Shown: positions 38,031-49,560 of the stretch, piece after piece
Position numbering within the stretch: position 1 is the first letter of the stretch
Layout: every line of letters starts with the position of its first letter
Source: Acorus gramineus
Taxonomy: Eukaryota > Streptophyta > Magnoliopsida > Acorales > Acoraceae
DNA: 64,000 bases
Assembly: GCA_030737835.1 (NCBI GenBank)
Contig: CM060850.1
Span: 27,563,385-27,627,384 of the forward strand
Reading direction: 5' to 3'
Position numbers and translations under genes: made by a program
Notes under the pieces: generated by a model
The model's input: the letters and a program-made list of their open reading frames with translations, nothing else
What the model was told of the DNA's origin: nothing
Databases searched by the model: none

Positions 38031-38601
38031 AATGGCATCCCTTTCACTTTAACCCAACCAACAAACAGTTTAACACAAAAGAAATGCTTTTCACAAAAAA
38101 AAAAAAAAAATTAACACAAAAGAAGTGCTAGAACAAGTTGACTAGTGCTTGTTCTTTCTTTTCTCTTACCTTATAATATTATTCATTATATCCATTGTTT
38201 TTCTTATTTCATTTTCATGTCACTTTTTAAAGTATATATTTATTTAATGAATTTCATATATTTTTACAAAATATGAAATGATTTTTCGAACGAATGAACT
38301 AAAACGATATAAAAAAAAAAAAATGAATGAACTAAATCATACTATTTTGTATTTTTCTTTAAGTATATATATATATTCACTCAATATCATACTTGATAAA
38401 AAAAAATCATATATGACTACACGAAAGACTACGTGTATTAGAGCCCTTAACTAAAATTTAATCAATGATGTATATATCGCTTGTAATTAATTACAATTCT
38501 CAAAAAAAAAAAAAAAAAAAAAATTCAAGTGTAAATAAACATAAATTAAAAAAAAAATTTCTTCCACTTTTATTTTCCACCCAAAATTTTCTTTTTGAAT
38601 T

Positions 38602-39570
38602 TCATGGGCCACTACTTCCATTCCCTGATGAACCAATCCCCACCTGCAACCAAGAAGCATCACCACCACCACCACCTCCACCACCCAATCTCAACTCCTT
38701 CAGCTCACTCAGCCTCCTCATCCTCCCCTTACTCTCCACCTCATCGTCCCCATCCCCACCCAAATAATTCACATTATCATCAATGTTGTCATTACTATTA
38801 TAATTCAAACCATCATTATTGTTATCAAACTCAACATTGTTGTTCTCCTCACTAGTCCTCAGCCCAATCCACGGCCGCACAAACACCGCATCAAACGCCT
38901 CCTCCGCCTGCGCGGGGAGGTTCAAATCAAGGGGACCCACCTCACGCGCCACCACCACCGAATTCGTCGTGATCCAGTGGCACCGCTTGTGCCCACCAAG
39001 CGCCTGCCCTGACGCGAACACGCGGTGGCATATCGAGCACTCGTGCGCCTTCGCCTTCCTCGCCTCGCAAGCGCCCTTCGCGGGCCTCTCCGCGCGCGCG
39101 CGCGCGTCGTCGTCGGGGACGACGCGCGCAGCGAAGCATCCCTTCACCTTCTTGTGGCTCGCGCGGTGCCCGCCGAGCGCCTGGTGCGACCCGAACACCT
39201 TCTTGCACGCCTTGCACTCGAACGCCCCACCCCTCGTCGGGCCGGCCCGACCCACCACGCCGGGCCAGTCCATCGGCCCAATCACGGGCGACGCGCATGA
39301 CTCCTCTGTCTTCGCCGCCGCTGACGACGTGGCGGAGAGCATGAGAAGGCAGTACGCGAGGTCCTCCTCCTCGCTGACCGCCGCCGTCCGCCTCGAGCGC
39401 TTCCCCTTGGACCATCTCAACCGGTCGTCCTCGTCGGACGCGCATCCCGAGACGAGCGCCCCCTCCTCCTCGGAATCCGTGCCGTGGGACCTCATGTGGC
39501 CGCCCAAAGCGCGGCCGCAGACGAAGCCCTGTTGTTCTTCGTTGTTGTTGGTCTCCATAAACAATGCCAT
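38602..39570 (-). CDS. C2H2 zinc-finger protein, ZAT-like, with degenerate first finger
   Basis: An intact single-exon gene of 322 residues from the ATG at 39570-39568. Two complete Q-type fingers lie at residues 117-139 and 176-198, both with QALGGH and the full Cys and His pairs. The N-terminal finger is a remnant: residues 16-29 keep GRALGGHMRSH but only one Cys, so it should not bind zinc normally. Residues 66-80 (SEEEDLAYCLLMLSA) match the acidic-leucine box, and GPLDLNLPAQ at 212-221 is the EAR repression motif. An Asn/Asp-rich segment (243-269) and a Gly run (296-303) fill the C-terminus. The role inferred is a nuclear transcriptional repressor. It shares the layout of the gene at 6660-7589 on the same strand, so the two are probably ancient duplicates. 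A TATA-like ATATTTA lies about 90 bp upstream on the coding strand (near 39656-39666). The coding region is strongly GC-rich, with a (CG)n tract near 39090-39108. Confidence 0.9.
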   Translation of the reverse strand: MALFMETNNNEEQQGFVCGRALGGHMRSHGTDSEEEGALVSGCASDEDDRLRWSKGKRSRRTAAVSEEEDLAYCLLMLSATSSAAAKTEESCASPVIGPMDWPGVVGRAGPTRGGAFECKACKKVFGSHQALGGHRASHKKVKGCFAARVVPDDDARARAERPAKGACEARKAKAHECSICHRVFASGQALGGHKRCHWITTNSVVVAREVGPLDLNLPAQAEEAFDAVFVRPWIGLRTSEENNNVEFDNNNDGLNYNSNDNIDDNVNYLGGDGDDEVESKGRMRRLSELKELRLGGGGGGGGDASWLQVGIGSSGNGSSGP

Positions 39571-40497
39571 ATCTGTTTTTAAATTTTCCTTTTATTATTA
39601 TTTGTGAAACAGAGAAAGAAAAGAAAGAAAGAATGAGATTATGAGTGGTGAAATGTAAATATAAAGTTTTTTTTTTTTTGAAAGGAAATCTAAAGAGATT
39701 TGGACTGTTGGTTAGGCTGAGTTTTAGTTGAGGTATTGGTGGGCAGTGGATGAGATTTTTAAGTGTGTTTTTATTTTAATTTTTTTTTTTAAATGTGTGT
39801 GTGTGTAGGTTGACAAGTGTTTGGGGGAGGACCTATTCGTACTTTATTTTTGAAGGGTCAGGATTTCTCATGGTGGGGAATGGAGGGCTGTGATCTTTGT
39901 AATATTTATTTGTATAGATTTTTTTTCCCTTCAATTCTAAGCTAAGTGACCTCCCGTTAAAGGTAAAGTACCTGTTCCGTTCATGTTTTGGGTCCACTCA
40001 CCCTCCTGTCTTCTTTTTTTATTATTATTGTTTTTATTTTTAAAAAATAAATTGTATATTATGCAATTGAAAATGCATGTTTTTTATAGCTAAGATGAAC
40101 TAATGGGTGTAGTTCAATTTATGTGTTTTGTTGCTTAGGTGGGTCTTTCATGACTGTCTAATTCAAACCCACCACTATAGATCCATGTTTGACTATTAAA
40201 ACTTTTTTTTATTTGTTTATTGTTTTTATTAATAAATGAATACGTGAGCCATATTTTAACTAATCTAATATGCATGATAGAGTAGACATAACTATAATAT
40301 CAGAGAGACCAAATGAGTGTGAGTGAGGGAGTAGCAAAGTCAGTTGGGGATAGTTGGAGGTGAGTGGGTTGCAAGTCCAACAAGTCATGTGGATTGTGAT
40401 GTTGGCATGTCATCCTCCACCTTTTATATATATATTTTTAATTAAAATAATTTATTGTGTCTGTGTGTGTGATATCTAATTTTAAGCAGTTTTAATT
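39571..40497. other. Promoter side of second zinc-finger gene and spacer
   Basis: This contains the likely 5' leader (GAAA repeats at 39610-39632) and upstream region of the zinc-finger gene. There are poly-T runs and a GT microsatellite near 39794-39806. No other gene is seen. Confidence 0.5.
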
Positions 40498-41226
40498 TTA
40501 TAAATATTAATTTCGGTCCTCTAGAAAATTCTTGAATTTGTTTAGGTCTCTGAAACATTTAAAATTAGTTTTAAGTCCTAAATTAGTTTGAGTATTATTT
40601 ATGGATCCTTCTATTAAATGAGATTGACCTTTTATCTTTTATTTTTACCCTTGTCCCCATCTTTTACATATGTCCTCTTTTCTCTCATCCACACCAACAA
40701 AAGCCCCTCTCCCTCCACGCGCAACCTCCCGTCACCCCTCCTCCCATCACCTCCTCTCCGATGACTCCCTCCCTCCTATCACCCCTCCCGTCTTAACAAT
40801 ATACCAGATATATTGACCGTGTATCTAGACATGTTAACAATGTATACAGTCGGTAAAAAGGATGGGTAAAAATGTAAATGTTAACGTTAGATCCAACAGT
40901 TGTTACTCCAAAAAACTAAGGGTGTGTTTGGTTGCACGATTGCAAAATTGATTCTGCAAAAAGCTCATCCCCTCCAGTTTTTCAAAATCGCAGTTTTTGA
41001 GAATTATTTACCAGAAATCTGTGTGCAGGAAACTGCTATAGTAAAACTGTTTAGTTATGCGATTGCAGAAACAATTTCCTACAATCACAAAAGCTGCAGA
41101 ATCGTGCAACCAAACGCACCCTTAAAAATAATAGATAATGGGGTCTTGAAACATAAAAATAAGTTCAAATGATCCAGGGATCTAATGAAAATTTAGGAGC
41201 CGTGAAGGACCCGAAGTAATTTTCCC
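40498..41226. mobile_element. Foldback element with C-rich insert and nested MITE
   Basis: The outer parts are inversely related: left TTTCGGTCCTCTAGAAAATT then GGTCTCTGAAAC, right GTCTTGAAACAT then GGACCCGAAGTAATTTTCCC. Between them lies a pyrimidine-rich block (about 40670-40795, mostly CCTCCC and TCACC motifs) and a nested MITE at 40917-41124. The ends are imperfect and no target duplication is convincing. The overall plan resembles 61680-62358. Non-coding. Confidence 0.5.
40917..41124. mobile_element. Nested MITE with TAAGGGTGTGTTTGG ends
   Basis: About 208 bp with well-matched inverted ends: TAAGGGTGTGTTTGGTTGCA on the left and the inverse of TAAGGGTGCGTTTGGTTGCA on the right, extending some 30 bp. 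The GGGTGTGTTTGGTT start is common among plant MITEs. It lies inside the foldback element, so it is the younger of the two. No clear target duplication. Confidence 0.7.
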
Positions 41227-42267
41227 TTTTATTTATTTATTTTTATTTTTATTTTGGATAAAATCAGTTTCCACATTTAGTGGCGGTCTACGAGTCCTCC
41301 ATTTCCGTGCGCGTCGAGACCACTCGTGTGAACGGCCGGGCTTTGCAGGCCGGGTCAATTTCAGGCCCACTGAGCCGGACCTGGTCAACTGCGACGCGCG
41401 CGCGTTCGCTTAAACGTCTCGCCTCGATTTTTTTTAATCTGATGATACGCGAGGTTATTCGTGTTATGATGCTCTGCATCGATGGGAAGCTAGAGTGGGT
41501 GAATATGAAGAGGACGGGTTGGTGTTGAAAATGAAAAAAAAAGAGAGAGAGAAGATTAGCCTGTGCTTTTTGGAGGTTATAAAGTTGGACCATCTAACGG
41601 TGGTTAGTTGGAGCTAACCCTTGAACACCCGCATCAAAACATTATTTATTAGTGCGGCAGTTGACTGAAGTTTGAGTTTCAACCAAGATGATGACACACA
41701 TTTTTTTTTTTCAAATATAATGCATGTTTCATAGACTTATATATATAATTATTATAATTATTTGAACGCAATGCGTGAAAACCATTGATACATAGTAAGC
41801 TCTGTTTGTATTAATAGAAACGATCCATCAATTGTATATACATTGTGATAGTACATTATACATCGCATTGTATGAAAATTACTTAAAAAAATACACTGAC
41901 ATGTTTTAGGGTATACTTCATTTTTTTATGACCGCATGTACTTCAATGAGAAATGTTTATATTTCAAAAAATAAATCAGTAAAAAAAATTATAATTATAT
42001 ATTTATAATTTTATATGTAACTAGATTGTCTAACACATTAATTTAAATTAATTAAAAGTAATCTATATTACATATTCAATAAATTTCATTGGATTAAAAA
42101 AATTATAGTTTTAATACACATTTATAATTTTTGGATAACTTTTGTTATCAACAAATGAGTATATTCATTATTATTTTTATTTGTTATTTTATTGGTGGAT
42201 TGTTCTTGGATTAATATATCATATTATTAACGGGTTGTAGGGATATAGGCATGGTTCATTTATTTTA
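41227..42267. other. GC-richer patch then AT-rich spacer
   Basis: The segment 41280-41530 is GC-richer than its surroundings, with GCGCGCG and CCGGGC motifs, and is open for 82 codons on the plus strand from 41280, but I recognise no domain. From 41760 to 41970 lies a copy of the dispersed AT-rich repeat also seen near 1030, 36030, 50090 and 55930. The remainder is featureless. Confidence 0.4.
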
Positions 42268-42432
42268 TTCTATTTTATATTTTTTATTATTTAAAATAAT
42301 TAATTTGGATTGAAGGGTTTGAACGTCAAATAATTAACAGGTTGGTAAGTCAGCGTCAAGACTCGAACTTAGGATCTACCAGTAACACCGCTAAGCCCTG
42401 AATCATTGTACTACGATAACTGGAGACAACCG
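42268..42432 (-). mobile_element. Possible tRNA-derived SINE
   Basis: On the minus strand, TAGTACAATGA (42413-42403) resembles an RNA polymerase III A box, and AGTTCGAGTCT (42369-42359) resembles a B box, about 35-45 bp apart as in tRNA-derived promoters. The text between, CAGGGCTTAGCGGTGTTACT, resembles a tRNA-like SINE head, and the unit ends in an A/T-rich tail near 42268. Flanking duplications were not found. It could also be a decayed tRNA-like segment. Confidence 0.4.
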
Positions 42433-42947
42433 TTGTGCCCTGAATATTAGTTAGTTCATCATGGATAAAGAGATAAGATTGAAATCTACGTGGATAAAGA
42501 GATAAGATTGAAATCTAGGTTCGGTGAAGAGGGGTGAATAGCTATAAATTAGGAGAGGGTTCAATCATTAATAGTTATTCCCGTTCATATATTTTTTTAG
42601 CTTATTTATTCAATGCATCCATCTCCATATTTTCTAAATAACAAATTTTCTTTTCCTTGTGTTCAAAAACCTTCTACAAACGATTAGAAATCTTGAACGT
42701 CTGTTCGCTATTCAAGTTATGAATCTCATTAGTTTCATAGAAGAAAAAAAAACTTGAATACTCAGTTGATTCAAGCACTACTGTATAAAGATTTTAGAAT
42801 GCAAATACATGAAATTTTTTGTCACTATCAATCACCCACATCTAAGTAATCTTTCTCTCTATTACTGATCTTTCTATATTTTGTTACTGACTCATATTAA
42901 CAATTATATAAGGTGACTGAAAAAAGAAAAGAAGATAAAAGAAAAAC

Positions 42948-43970
42948 ATGGTTCAGTGGAGAAGAGAAGAGGGAGAGGCATGCACGTTTGATGTTCTTCC
43001 TAAAGACATGCCACCCTTGTGTCTTCCTTTGGGAAACCTCATATTCATCTTGCTTGCGTCAAATCCATGTAAGCTATGCTTTTTATTTTTGTCTTTGTTT
43101 ATAGAGCGATGTTATACAACACGTTTATAGCCTCATCTGCACTATCATATGTCTAGATAGTTGTCCAACATCATATACATCTAGTTAGATATGATCTAGT
43201 TATATACTTGCAAAAGGAGCTATAAATAAGGCAATGTCCAAAATTTTCCTTCTTTATAAGTTAATATGTTATCACATTAATTTATTGTTAATTATTTATT
43301 TGAACATGCATACTTTCGTGGTTTACCTAAGTGTTTAACTTTAGATGTAAAACATTCAAGTTAACGGTGAATGACAAACTTGTAAAGCAGCAGATCAAAT
43401 TTTATGAAGCTTTTGATTGGAAATCACCAGCCTAGTACTCAAGATTGTTTTGAGGGTCAAAACCTATAGGTCATGCATGTATATTAAAGGAATAGTAAGA
43501 AAAACTACTGATATTTTAATAGAATAGTCTCTCGTTCATATTATGTTTTCAATTATTAACATGAAAGTTTATTTATATTTCCTATATAAATGTTGATTAT
43601 TTTCAATGTGATGATACTGAAGCAGGTATCAGCCAACTCAAAAGGGCAACAAACATGGGCTCTATCGAAGTGGTGTACACGTTGGGAGTGATTTATTTGA
43701 GCTCTAATTCGATGAGCAAAGGGTTTGAATTGCTTCACAAAGCCATCACGAGGTGGTGCAAGGAGCAGAGTCGAATGAGGTCGTGGTCGATATTGAGCGT
43801 GATACGGAAGAATCATAGACTGTCTTTACAGGACTGCGTCTACGAGAACGTGAAATGCGTTATATCGAGAGAGAAGGGGATGGGGAGATGGGGGCTTTCA
43901 TGATCAATATTGCTCTAACCGCTGCACGTGGATGAACGAGTATTGGAATTTCTGTGTGCACACTTATTGA
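42948..43970 (+). pseudogene. Decayed F-box gene, left copy (At1g67623-like family)
   Basis: Exon 1 (42948-43068) starts ATGGTTCAGTGG and keeps a worn F-box start (TFDVLPKDM). It ends at a good donor (AT|GTAAGC). Exon 2 begins at 43627 after CAG and reads ISQLKRATNMGSIEVVYTLG and then SKGFELLHKAI, resembling the Sel1-like helical repeats of F-box proteins of the At1g67623/At2g35280 type. The last part, which should end in a QYCSNRCTWMNEYWNF-type cysteine segment, is out of frame after about 43890. The F-box itself is short and shifted. As host gene copies these would have encoded substrate adaptors of SCF ubiquitin ligases; this copy is unlikely to make a working protein. Confidence 0.7.
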
Positions 43971-44054
43971 ATATGAAGTTTGCTGACATGAATGCTCTCA
44001 CAACAAATTATATATTCACATGAACCGTCAGCAGACTCCTTATTTAGTATGTGT

Positions 44055-45712
44055 TCAGAAATTTTGATACTCATTCATCCACATTCGACAACTAAAGCAG
44101 TATTGATCTTGAATGCCCTCTTGATCCCATCTCCTAATCCTCTTCTCTCTCGACATCCCACACTTCACGTTCTCGCACTCGTAATCTTGTAATGATAACC
44201 TATGATTCTTCCATTTCGCACTCAATATTGACCACAACCTCTTCCGGCTTTGCTCTTTGCACCCTCTTGTGATCACTTTGTGAAGCAGCTCGAACCCTTG
44301 CTCACTGGTCGAATCAGAGCTCAAATAAATTCCAATGCGTACAACACTTTGATGGAGCCCATATTTTCTGTTTTTTTGAGTTGGCTGATACCCGCTTTAG
44401 TGTTATCACATTGGAAATAATCAACCTACATATATAGGAATGTATATAAACTCACGTTAATAATTGAAAACATAATATGCGTGAGGGACCATTCTTTTTA
44501 ATATTTTAGTTTTCTTTACCATTCCCTTAATGTATATGGCTCATGGGTTTTCACCCTCTAAACAATCTTCAAACAACCTTGAGTATTGGGTTGGTGATTT
44601 CCAATCATAAGCTTCAAAAAAATTGATTTAATTATGAATCAATATATGTTCAAATTCATAATTGATTAAGAGTAAATAAATGTGATAACCTAAAAAAATG
44701 TTAAACACAATCTTGTGCACAACTAGGGACGGGTTTGGTGAAACTCGAACTCCAACTTGCTAACAAAAACTCGTCCCAAACCCGTGACGGGTTTAGATTT
44801 TCCACTTCAAATTTGTCCCAACAGGTATATAAAAAACCTGCACCCACCCCAACCCGTCTCATTTAGATCTGATCGGGTTGGATCAAAATGGGTTTGGGAA
44901 AAAAAAAACCCAAAATTTAGAAGGTTGGAAACAAGAAAAAAAACACTATAATTATTTTTTATTTACATTGTTGGAACTTGAAAAAACTGTAGTTTTTAAA
45001 GTTTATTTGAAGGATGATAATAAAATGAACTAAGAGGGTGATAAATGGATGCACGTATTCATCAATGAACATGAAGAAAAAAATTTAATAAAAAAAAAAA
45101 TAAAACCAAAATCCAATTATATGTGATACCTAGATGGAATGAAAAAGAGATGTAGAATGATGTATGATGCCAACAACGGGTAATGGTCAATGATCGTGTA
45201 TTTCTGCGTCTTTGTGGGACTTCGTGGCTGATGCGGATTTGGGATTTTTAATCAATATTTCAATTTATTCTTTTATCTAAAAAAAGAATTATTACAATTT
45301 ATTCATTCTTTGTTTTTTTATTTTTGGAATAAAAAAACAAAGCTAAAATAAATCCCATTGTCATCCTTTTGTACAACCACCCAGCCTATAGTTCTCTGTC
45401 TATTTTGAATTCTTCTAAAAAGTATATCTCAATTGTATATAAAATATATCCAACAAATTATATGAACACAAATTATATGATGATGGACAACTATTGAGTA
45501 ATGGTAGTGCAGATGTGATTGTATGCATGTTTAGATGTAACAATGCCCTGTAAAAAAATGACAAAGAAGAAGAAGAAGCGGAGCTTACATTGATTTTGCA
45601 CATACAAGGTGAACGTTAGGTTCTCCCGAGGAAGACGCAAGGCCACCATGTCCTCAGGAAGCGCATCAAGCATGCATGCGCCTCTTCCTCTTCTCTTCTT
45701 CATTGAACCCAT
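44055..45712 (-). pseudogene. Decayed F-box gene, right copy, inverted
   Basis: Mirror copy of 42948-43970. Exon 1 (45712-45589) reads MKKRRGRGACMLDALPEDM, a better-kept F-box start than the left copy, and ends at the same AT|GTAAGC donor. Exon 2 should begin near 44391, but the acceptor CAG of the left copy is CGG here, so splicing is doubtful. A two-base loss near the GVIYL position shifts the frame. The C-terminal half (SEQGFELLHKVITRGCKEQS to QYCFSCRMWMNEYQNF, stop at 44057-44055) is open and complete. The intron is longer than in the left copy and contains a hAT-like fragment at 44723-44905. Confidence 0.7.
44723..44905. mobile_element. Truncated hAT-like MITE fragment
   Basis: It starts TAGGGACGGGTTTGG and repeats ACCCGT and CGGGTT phrases like the elements at 2303 and 26059, but no right end or target duplication is found. 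It lies in the intron of the right F-box copy and is absent from the left copy, so it inserted after the inverted duplication or was lost from the left arm. Confidence 0.45.
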
Positions 45713-47516
45713 GTTTTTTCGTTTTCTTTTCTTTTATTTTTTGTTTTCTTTTGATCACTAAGTACTCCTTATAATGGTTAGTATGAGTTAGTAACAGATA
45801 TAGGAAAGTCGGTAATAAAAAGAGATATTACTTAAAATACTTAAAATGAAAGGGGGGTTCAATGATATTGGTCTCTCTTTGTATTTCAATGGAAGTGTAT
45901 AATTTTATTTATTTATTTAAAAAAAAACAATGTGGACTATAGGTGTGACTGCACAAGATGGACATCATTTTTCAAGACTAATATAGAGCGTTGATACACT
46001 CAGTTCGTTTTACAGCTCAGGCTGCATCCCCATAGCGTTCTATCATAATCTATTATTTACTTATTAAAAGAATTCTGTGACCCAATATTTCCATTTTTCA
46101 TTTTTATAATTAATTTAATTTTTTTAATTCCTGATAGTAATAAATTTATTTAAATTTTAAAATTTTAAAATCATTAAATGATACGATCTGATCTAATAAG
46201 AATATGATTTGTTTAATTACTAAACTATTATTATCAGATTTAGATAAATTATAAAATTTTAAGATATCAAAATCAGATTTTATTAAATCATATAAATATA
46301 TTTTTATTTTAAAATCAATAAATCATATCTACATATTCTATTTTTTTTAATTTCAAAATTAAATATATTCACCATATATATCCATTAAATTTTATTTCCA
46401 TGAATATGTTTTTTTGTAATAGAATGAAAAAACCCTCATGAACTAAAATAAATTATATAAGTGTACATATGAATGTGCATATAATATACCTTATAAATCT
46501 ATATATCTATCTATTATCTACTACTTACTTATTAAAAGGATTATGTGACCCAATATTTTCATTTCTTTTTTTATCCTTTATTCAATTGTTTAATTATTCA
46601 ATAGTCATAGATTTATTTAAATTTAAATTTTTAAAATTATTCAATTATACAATCCAATCTAATAAGATCACTTTTTATCCTTTAATCAATTGTTTAATTG
46701 CTAATAGTAATAAATTTATTTAAATTTTAAAATTATTTAGTGATACAATCTAATCTAATAAGATTGTGATATGATATGATAAAAAATAATGATCTATTGT
46801 TTATTAGATGTGATCCAGCTTTTTCATGTTTATTTTTACCCCCATAAATTTAATAAAAAAAATTATTTATTTTTTAAAACTTATTCATTTTTTATTTATT
46901 TATTATTTGACTTTGTAAATAATAAAATCAATGTACATGTTATATTTCATACATTATGTATTTTGTATCTTTTTGTTTTCTTTTATTCGATTGTTTTCAA
47001 AAAAAAAATAGTCACACGTAATTTTTATTTATTTTTGAATTTTTTGCTATTTATTTCCATTTATACTTATCATCTTTTATTTTCAAATTTTTTACACCCT
47101 ATTTTTTGGGATTCTTATTTAATAAAGGTTTTATGATTTTAAAAATCTTATATATATTTTCTTGTTTCTTTCATCACATAAATATACTTGTTAATTATTG
47201 AAATTTAAAATCCCTAAAGATAATTTAAATTAAATAAATAATTGATAGAAAATGAGTTTTTTTATTTTAAATTTCATGATAGATAAAAGAAAATAAAAAC
47301 ACAAATCGATTTGAATGTTTTTTAAAATTTAAATTTATCAGTTTTTTATTTTAGGATAAATATTTTAACCCATTCTCTCTTGATTTTAGGATAAAATCCA
47401 CCTAAAAAACTATAATTGCTCCTCACCTCTCCTATTAAAGTTCATTCCATTTTTTAGCTCTTCATCTCTTTAGAAAAGAATTTTACTTTTCACTTTTTCT
47501 GTGTTATGATTTATGT

Positions 47517-47790
47517 TTGGTTAATTTTTTTTTGTTTTTAGATGATTTTTTTAGGATGATGAATGTGTTTTATTTTGAATATTTTTTTAATATTTTTGTT
47601 GGGAACTGCTTAACGATGAAAAAATTTATAATCTTTTGCTTGGTTGAATGTTTATATTTGTGCATACATAGAGTTCAACATAAGGTAAGTTCTTTTCAAT
47701 ATTTTTATTTTGATTTTATTTTTATTATCTAATTAATCATTTTAGTCATGAGTAGAGTTCATGTTATTAGAGTTTTTTTTTATTTAAATA
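47517..47790 (+). repeat. Internal direct repeat, copy 1
   Basis: The segment from GTTTTTAGATGA through ATGAATGTGTTTT, TTTTTGTTGGG, TTGGTTGAAT and TTATCTAATTAAT to AGAGTTTTTTTT has a counterpart in the same order at 49255-49560. The second copy carries a roughly 30 bp extra stretch. Neither copy is coding. Confidence 0.75.
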
Positions 47791-49254
47791 ACAATTTAAA
47801 AATAATTATTCAAGAAAATATGCTTCAACCGAAAATAATGTTCTTAGAGAATCTTTAGATATCATTTATTTAATTTATATTTAATATTGAAGTTTAAAAT
47901 TACATCTAACAAATCTTATTTTTAATTTCATGTTTATAATTTTTTGTTTCAATATTTGTATATGTATTGCTGTTTTTTTTTTTTTTTTGTAATGTTGATC
48001 TTTCTATTTCCTTCTTTGGATCTTTATTTGTAGAACTACATAAATTTCGGTTTAATGTTTAATTTTAAGTTTCATGTTCATGATTTATTACTTTTTATAA
48101 GGTTGAGTTTTATATCACATACAATTTGGATCAAACCGGGCTCCATAGGTTATTTTGGTTGCATCTTATAAGTTTTCTTAAACATCTTTTGATATGGGAT
48201 ATATTTAGTTTTAATGGGTGTTGAAGTTCTCGGATCTACTGATTTGACATATTTATAATAGGTTTGTAACATTTATATGGCATATGGTGGGATCCTATAT
48301 ACTATAAAATGTTCCATGCAGCGTTTAATTTTGAAATTTCAAATTAATTATGTAGCCCTATTCTCATTAGTGTTGTGTATTTTGGTTTCCTTATTTATTT
48401 AATATGTCAAAAGTCATACTTTAATAAAATGATATATTAAATAAACAATTCATGTGATGGAAATATGCTGCTTGAGCTTGGTACTTCGTGTAATTTGATA
48501 ATCTTCCTTTGTTTTCTTAACAAGTTCAATTTTTTAATGCATAATGAAAATGCTTGTATGTTAATGTTGTAGTTGTTATTTGGTAATTATCTTTCTATAT
48601 GGCATAAATGCCAATACAAAAAATAATCCCTTTTGATTTTATTTGTATGTTTTTATATAAAATGTTTTATCTGTATCTTTTTTTCCATTTTGGTTTTATT
48701 TATATGTTTTTATCAAATCCCTATTTTTTAGGGATTTGTTTATTTATTTATAAATTAGAGAAAATAAGATATAATTAGTCAAATTTATATTTATATTTTT
48801 AATTTAAGTAATGATTAATAAAATACATTTCATTTTTACACTTTTTTGTCATATAATCTCATAAAAAATATAATGATAGCATAAAAAAACATGTTTTTTT
48901 TTGGCACTCAACCTTTTTGGTGGGTTCCATTTTATGTGTTGGTACAAGGTTTAATGTAGAATTTAACAAATACTTTAATACTCTAGATAAAAAAAAATTA
49001 AATTTGAATGCAAGATACATATAATAATCAATTTTAAAATTTTAAATACATGAAATGGAAAAAACGAATTACAAGTAACAAAATATATCAGTTTTTAATG
49101 ATTTTTAAATTTAAAATATGTGATAGATAATTTAAAATTAAATATATAATGCATTTAAAATCAGTTTTGTTCATACATTTTTTCAAAATTTCAAATGAGA
49201 TAAAAAACACTATCAAATATTTTTTAAATGTCATTACTATGAATTGTGATGTGT

Positions 49255-49560
49255 GATTGAATTTTTATTTGTTTTTAGATGAATTAATTTTTTTGGGATA
49301 TGAATGTGTTTTGTTTTGAATACTTTTTTATATTTTTGTTGGGGATTGCTTTATAAAAAAGTTATAATCATTTATTTGGTTGAATATTTTTATATCTCAG
49401 AAGAAGTGATTAGTGCATACACAAGAGATCGACACACAAAAAGAGTAAGTTGATCGTTTCGATATTTTTATTTTATTTTTATTATCTAATTAATTATTTT
49501 AGTCAAGAATAGAGTTAATGTTCTTAGAGTTTTTTTTATTGAAATAACCATTAAAAAACA
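49255..49560 (+). repeat. Internal direct repeat, copy 2
   Basis: Counterpart of 47517-47790, about 1.74 kb downstream inside the same Helitron-like body, with identity estimated at 75-80 percent. Confidence 0.75.

Larger units (their letters stand above)
42790..45880. repeat. 3.1 kb inverted repeat of two F-box gene copies
   Basis: The left arm (about 42790-43985) and right arm (about 44030-45880) are inverted copies of the same gene region, from the 5' flank to the stop. The spacer is only about 45 bp. The inner 550-580 bp of each arm (43405-43985 and 44030-44615) is the best matched, by eye about 80 percent. The right arm is longer because of insertions, including a hAT-like fragment. Transcription across the centre would give a long hairpin RNA. 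Confidence 0.85.

Noticed and set aside
38819-39607. 262-codon plus-strand frame and 167-codon minus-strand frame over the second zinc-finger gene
   Set aside because: Shadows of the real frame, for the same reason.
41280-41528. 82-codon plus-strand frame in a GC-richer patch
   Set aside because: No domain recognised and an equally long minus-strand frame exists.
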